From Centroberyx gerrardi (lineage: Eukaryota > Chordata > Actinopteri > Beryciformes > Berycidae): 64,000 nucleotides of DNA. The position numbers and the translations under genes are program-made. Positions 59,401 to 64,000 of the stretch are shown here, piece after piece. A model generated the notes under the pieces. That model made no database searches. It saw only the letters and a program-made list of their open reading frames with translations, and was not told the DNA's origin. Positions within the stretch are counted from its first letter, which is position 1, and each line of letters opens with the position of its first letter. The stretch is taken from NCBI RefSeq assembly GCF_048128805.1, contig NC_136010.1:23337480-23401479 (forward strand), read 5' to 3'.

Positions 59401-60315
59401 TCACACTGGATTAAACAGTCTGCATAATGTACTGGACCTCAGAGTGTATATATATCATCATACAGCAGCGGTGAGGTTTCTCTGATATTGGCTGCAGGCA
59501 GTATAATGCTGGGAAGGGAGTTGGTTGAGGAGGATCCGATCCATTCTCTTATTACCCCAGCAGGCGGCCATAAATCTGGCCGCGGCCCTCTCTCTCCTCT
59601 CCCTCAGCAGCAGAGAGAGATTTACCACCACCATCATGCTGCCGCTCTCCTGCCTCTCTTCACCTCTCCCACCTCCCCCTTTCCTTCTCATCTTCACCCC
59701 TCTTCTTGTATTTTTGCACCTTTGTCTCTCCCCGTTCCTCCTCCCTCCCAATATTCTCCCCTTTTCCTTCCCTGTATTTTCTTTTTTATCCATCTCTTTT
59801 CTCCCTAAATATCCATCCACCCTCCCCCTCCCAGTTTCATCTAGGGTCAAGCACCCACCACTCCCTCGTTGTAAGTGAAGGACACACACTGACACAGCAG
59901 TGAAAAACTTTTAATTAAACACACGGTGATTTACAGTTGACAGGCCGGCTGTAAATGTAGGCAAAGCGAATGATGTAGAGTAACATGTGAGACACAAACA
60001 AAAAAACAAAACAAATCAATGCGGCTTATTAAATAGAAAATTTGCTCTCATTTGCTTTGGTATTAGTGTGCTTTCATGCCTATATTCAGATGATGTGGAA
60101 AAAGAGTCAATTTATGTAAACTTTGAAGTAAGCAGATGTGAAGCGGCTATGGAAAACATGCTTAACTGTTGCCTTTAATTGGTTCATGAGCATTTAAGGT
60201 CAAAGTAGCTCATGGAAGCTAAAGCATGATAGGTTATGTGTAACTACACTGAATATATGAGAGAACGTGTTTGTGTGTTTATGTTTGCGCTTTTGTGTGC
60301 ATGGGATTAATAGCT

Positions 60316-60345
<30 letters not shown>
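60316..60345. repeat. (GA)n microsatellite
   Basis: About 14 GA units. Confidence 0.95.
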
Positions 60346-60347
<2 letters not shown>

Positions 60348-62079
60348 CAAATTTGGTAAGGGCCACATGTGTCCATTTAAATAGTGCCTAAATGCATCCA
60401 CATTGGAAATTACAAAGAGAGTCAATCAGCCTGTGTAATCATCAGTGCAATAAAGCCCCCAGGCACTCTGTGCTGCTGTTAATGGCTACTAAACCTAAAT
60501 CAAACGCACATAAAAACAGCCTATAAAGGGACATTAAACAAGCCTGTCTCTTAGTGTGTGTTTTATTACCGCACCGGAGCGTCCAGACAACCTCCAAGGC
60601 CCTTTCCAACCCTTTAAATGTCCCACTGAAACATGTGCACACACACACACACACACATACACACAAACACACCCCTGTTTGGGGTAATACCATGTGACAT
60701 TCCACTAAATGTCTCGCAGACACAATCCCCCTTCCATGGCTTTTCAGCGTTTTTTATTGGTGGCGAGGAAGAGAGGCCGGGGTCACCGTGGTAACCGCAT
60801 GCCTGGCTGGATATAGGACCTCATCTGGCCTCATATAGGCGTCTGGGCCATGCCTGCGAGGAATCTGCCCCAGATCCCAGCTGACATTTGGCAGCCTTTG
60901 GTGTCTGTGTGTCTGCATTAGTGTACAGTAGATGCATTTGCATTGGGGGAGGGGCTAGTGTGTGTGTGTGTATGTATGGCACAGGCTGCTGATTGAAGTC
61001 TATGGTGAATATAACTGTGACTTAAAGGAAAAATCCACCCGAAAACTCCCCAAAACACTGTCAAAAAGGAGTTCATGTGAATGCGTCCTCTCTTGCTCCT
61101 GTCAAACGTCTCTTTCATGCTCTGACACCTTTTTAAGAGTTTTTCTATTTTGTGTTTTTTTGCATTGTTTTTGTTAGTTTTCCCTCATATCTAAGGCTCA
61201 GATTTATTCTTGCTCTATATGCTGACTTGGATGACTGGGATGAAGAGCCTGGTTAAAACATTGATCTCCCTCATCCCAACTGAGCCTTTTAAAATATGAC
61301 ACAGACGCTGTCAAGTGTCTTCCTTTCATCGGTATTAAAGATTCTCTTTTCCTTTTTCTGTCCTCCTTTCATCTTCCCTCTTTTTTTCCCCCCTTGAATC
61401 TCTGCTTCAATCGTTATGTTTTAATAAGGCTTAGTCTCCCTCTTTCTCAGTCCGTCTCTCTCTTTTTCTCTGTATGTCCTTATGTAAGCCACTGACATTG
61501 CATGGGTGCAGAAATGAAGACGGAGAGCAAGGGAGAAAGAGAGAGAGAGACAAAGAGAGACACCGAGAGACAAAGACACCAAGTTAGGAGACAGAGAGAC
61601 ATTAACAGGATTATACAGATGCGTGACTGTTGGTAAAGCCTTACAAATCACTGTCCTCATTGATCAATAAGTCAGCCTAATAACTTAATCGATAACCAGT
61701 CAATACCTTGGCAGCTGCACAGTGATCATCTGCAGTGGACCAGAGGACAGCAGTCTGATCAGTGTATAATGTGGTGGTGTTTTTTCACGCTGCAATCAAC
61801 TCCAGCAACTCTTCACTAGAGATGCTTGCTGCCATTTTCTGTGACAGCTGAACGCCCAAGACAATTTGAACATTAATCAATACTGGTCACCTGTTTGCTG
61901 ATGACAAAATGTGGGAAGCTGTTAAACGTTTAGCCAGCACACTGCAAAAAAAATGTCCCTCTAAACAAGTCATTTTATCACACATAAAATCTTGTTAAAA
62001 AAGTTAAAAATCTGCCAATGCATTAGGTAATTTCATTTATTTTCTTGTGACATTTCAAGTGACATCTTGAAATAAGGTG

Positions 62080-62360
62080 GATCACTCCACCAGCATCAAG
62101 GTGATGTCACTTGATTCAAGAAAATTGTTGGAACAAGTTGATTTTCAACAGAAACAAGTGAAATTATCTTATGGCAGATTTTGTCACCTGTTTCAAAAAA
62201 ATGCATGTTTTAAGACTCAAGAAGAAGAAGACTTATGTATTCTGTGTATTTTATGTATTTTGTGCATGGTCTCATCTATCATCCTGAGCGTTGCACTGAG
62301 GCAAATTCCTATCAACTTTATTGACAAGGCAATAAATTATTGAATCTTGAATCTTGAATC
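62080..62360 (+). mobile_element. Retroposon tail with (TGAATCT)n end
   Basis: CCTATCAACTTTATTGACAAGGCAATAAATTATTGAATCTTGAATCTTGAATC is the 3' tail type of a fish LINE. The upstream limit is a guess. Confidence 0.45.
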
Positions 62361-63135
62361 AGTACACTAAATGGCTATTTAGATGGACATTTTTGTAGTG
62401 CAATGGCTTCCAGCTGCCAGTCATGTGGTACCTTTGCTACAGATCATTCTTATCACAGCAAACAATCAAGTTTGGTAGATATCACTTAATGGCAGAAGCA
62501 ATGTGATTGGTTACATCTAATCCTCAGCACTTCCCTTTCACCACATCCAACTTTAAGTCTGTATTTAGTAACGATTACGCTGCAGACTCTTGTATCAAGT
62601 CAAAAACACGAGTGAGATAGAACGCTATTTGAGGCATTAGCTTCATTCAAATCAGTTGAGATGGGGGGAGCGGGCTGAAGAAAGCAGGCCAAAGTTGTGT
62701 TTGTGCGACTCGGTGTCGGTTACAGAGTCAGCCGGAGCAGAGAAAGCGATACCCGGCCTGTGAGAGGAGATAACGAGGAGACAGAGGCACAGCCCCAATC
62801 GCACATGAAAGGGATTTTAGGAGGCTGAGCCGAAGTTCCGTCTTTTTCCCCTGAGTCCCCCCACCCTCTTATACGCACACACACACGCATACACAGCAGC
62901 AGCAGTACACACTCTGTCTTTCACACTCTCTCTCTCTCTCACTCTTTCACACACATACACACACATACAGCTCCTGGCCCCCTCCTCCTGTTCCTCTCTG
63001 ATACTCACAGAGACAAAACAAGTCCTTGGATCTTGTGACACCGTTGCTGCCATGCTATCTTTGTATGTTTTCCTTGCTGTCTGGGTGTTTTTTTACCGCT
63101 GCACTCTCAAACTGTCTATCATCCCTTAACCAGCA

Positions 63136-63141
63136 TCTCTC

Positions 63142-63173
<32 letters not shown>
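63136..63173. repeat. (CT)n microsatellite
   Basis: About 18 CT units with one CG interruption. Confidence 0.95.
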
Positions 63174-63174
<1 letters not shown>

Positions 63175-64000
63175 GTTATCCTCTCCCTCACTTTCTTTGC
63201 TCCTTTATCTCTTCAACTTGATTAGACAAATGTATGACAGGTCCCATTCTGTCTCCATGTCTTCCACTCTAACTGAGCAGTGAGAGTAGCTATATTCTTT
63301 TCTAAACGCATCAATTTTACAGCTTCTTCTCGAAACGTCCCAAACACTCCTGGTTTTGTTTTGTCACCAAGCAGCCGCCCGCCCTCCCTCTCTCCTCTGG
63401 TGGGGTTTCCTCCGGGTCTTCCAGAGGGGATCTGTGTTATCAGACGGGAAGTAGTGGAAAGTGGCTTCCTGTCCCATATACCCAGGACATCATACTAGTG
63501 CCAATGTAAAAAAAAAAATAAAAAAAAAGTCAGACTGTTTATCAAATATTCAGCAGATACAGCCAAGAGCTCACTAGAGCATAGCATACATTTTTAATTG
63601 TGGGCCCTAATCAAGAGGCATCCTTTACCTTTTTCGTGTTTCGGATGCGTGTGTGTTTTTGTGTGTGTGTGTGTGTGTGTTATTTTAAGCATGCATGCAG
63701 TACATTAACAGACATTTAAAATTGCCGCCAATATGTTTTCACATGCAGAATTGAATAGAATTTGTGCCAAAGTGCATCCAGCTCCGTATCAGCGTGCAGC
63801 AACACGATCTTAATGACGAGCAATATTATTGCATAAAAGGCGGCAGGACTGCTGATGCAGCCAGCGTGTCAGTCACGGTGACGCTAACAACTTGCTCATT
63901 AGTATCATCTCCATCACCACTGCCCACGTAAAGACATATTTAGACCTCTCTTCCACTGTCTGCACCTCCGAGGAGACGTCTGTCAAACACTGGAGCATCA

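Larger units (their letters stand above)
53790..64000. other. Region upstream of nsfl1c; no gene recognised
   Basis: About 10 kb with only short open frames, none resembling a known protein and none framed by paired splice sites that I could join. It contains CA/GT, GA and CT microsatellites, retroposon tails (listed) and pyrimidine-rich tracts (59,640-59,830; 63,130-63,215). It could be intergenic or the intron of a gene beyond the right edge. Confidence 0.6.

Noticed and set aside
59458..59895. 145-codon minus frame and overlapping plus frames at 59.5-59.9 kb
   Set aside because: Purine/pyrimidine-rich tract gives low-complexity frames on both strands; no domain or exon structure.
62817..63053. 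Minus frame beginning MAATVSQDP as the first exon of a neighbouring gene
   Set aside because: The reading soon becomes a CA/CT-repeat-encoded low-complexity stretch; no supported donor or homologue.

Overview
This is a nuclear genomic window from a ray-finned fish, most likely a teleost. The evidence is split vertebrate genes with GT-AG introns, a p47 (NSFL1C) protein close to the mammalian one as I remember it, and a typical fish repeat load: L2/Maui-like and Rex3/RTE-like LINEs, Tc1-like and hAT-like DNA transposons, tRNA-derived SINEs and many CA/GT microsatellites. All genes I can support lie on the minus strand, so each reads from high to low coordinates.

Layout. (1) 1-45.7 kb is a decayed tandem array of MFSD2-type transporter genes (the family of MFSD2A, the sodium-dependent lysophosphatidylcholine symporter). 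Copy 1 shows exons 1-4 at 424-1849 and runs off the left edge. A relic holds only an exon 9-like and an exon 12-like piece (2807-4294). Copy 2 is complete apart from a last short exon I could not find: 13 exons, one open frame, 13171-25679. Copy 3 has exons 6-13, all open and with good splice sites, at 34999-42767, but no exons 1-5. The spacers share long paralogous blocks: 8.6-9.6 kb matches 32.0-32.9 kb, and 31.34-31.98 kb matches 45.14-45.73 kb. These put a unit boundary near 31,980. (2) 46.6-53.7 kb holds a complete nine-exon nsfl1c gene (374 residues; UBA, SHP box, SEP and UBX regions). (3) 53.8-64 kb is intergenic or intronic sequence with microsatellites and retroposon tails and no gene I recognise.

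The two gene families are physically linked by duplication. A 200-bp piece of nsfl1c (start of exon 9 plus adjoining intron 8) lies just upstream of the first exon of MFSD2-like copy 2, with an in-frame stop. The duplication history therefore touched the nsfl1c 3' end, or a piece of it was copied separately. Comparing copies 2 and 3 dates many mobile elements: Rex3-like insertions sit at the same intron in both and are older than the duplication. A 5'-truncated L1-type LINE with a 15-bp target duplication, a tRNA-SINE and a small inverted-repeat element are found only in copy 3. A 0.75-kb insertion is found only near copy 2.

The MFSD2-like proteins would be multi-pass membrane transporters. 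p47 is a cytosolic p97/VCP cofactor. I see no functional link between the two beyond location. No CRISPR, operon or prokaryotic feature is present. The most unusual items are the exon-level history of the array, the nsfl1c fragment and a three-level nest of DNA transposons at 21.4-23.8 kb with readable target duplications.
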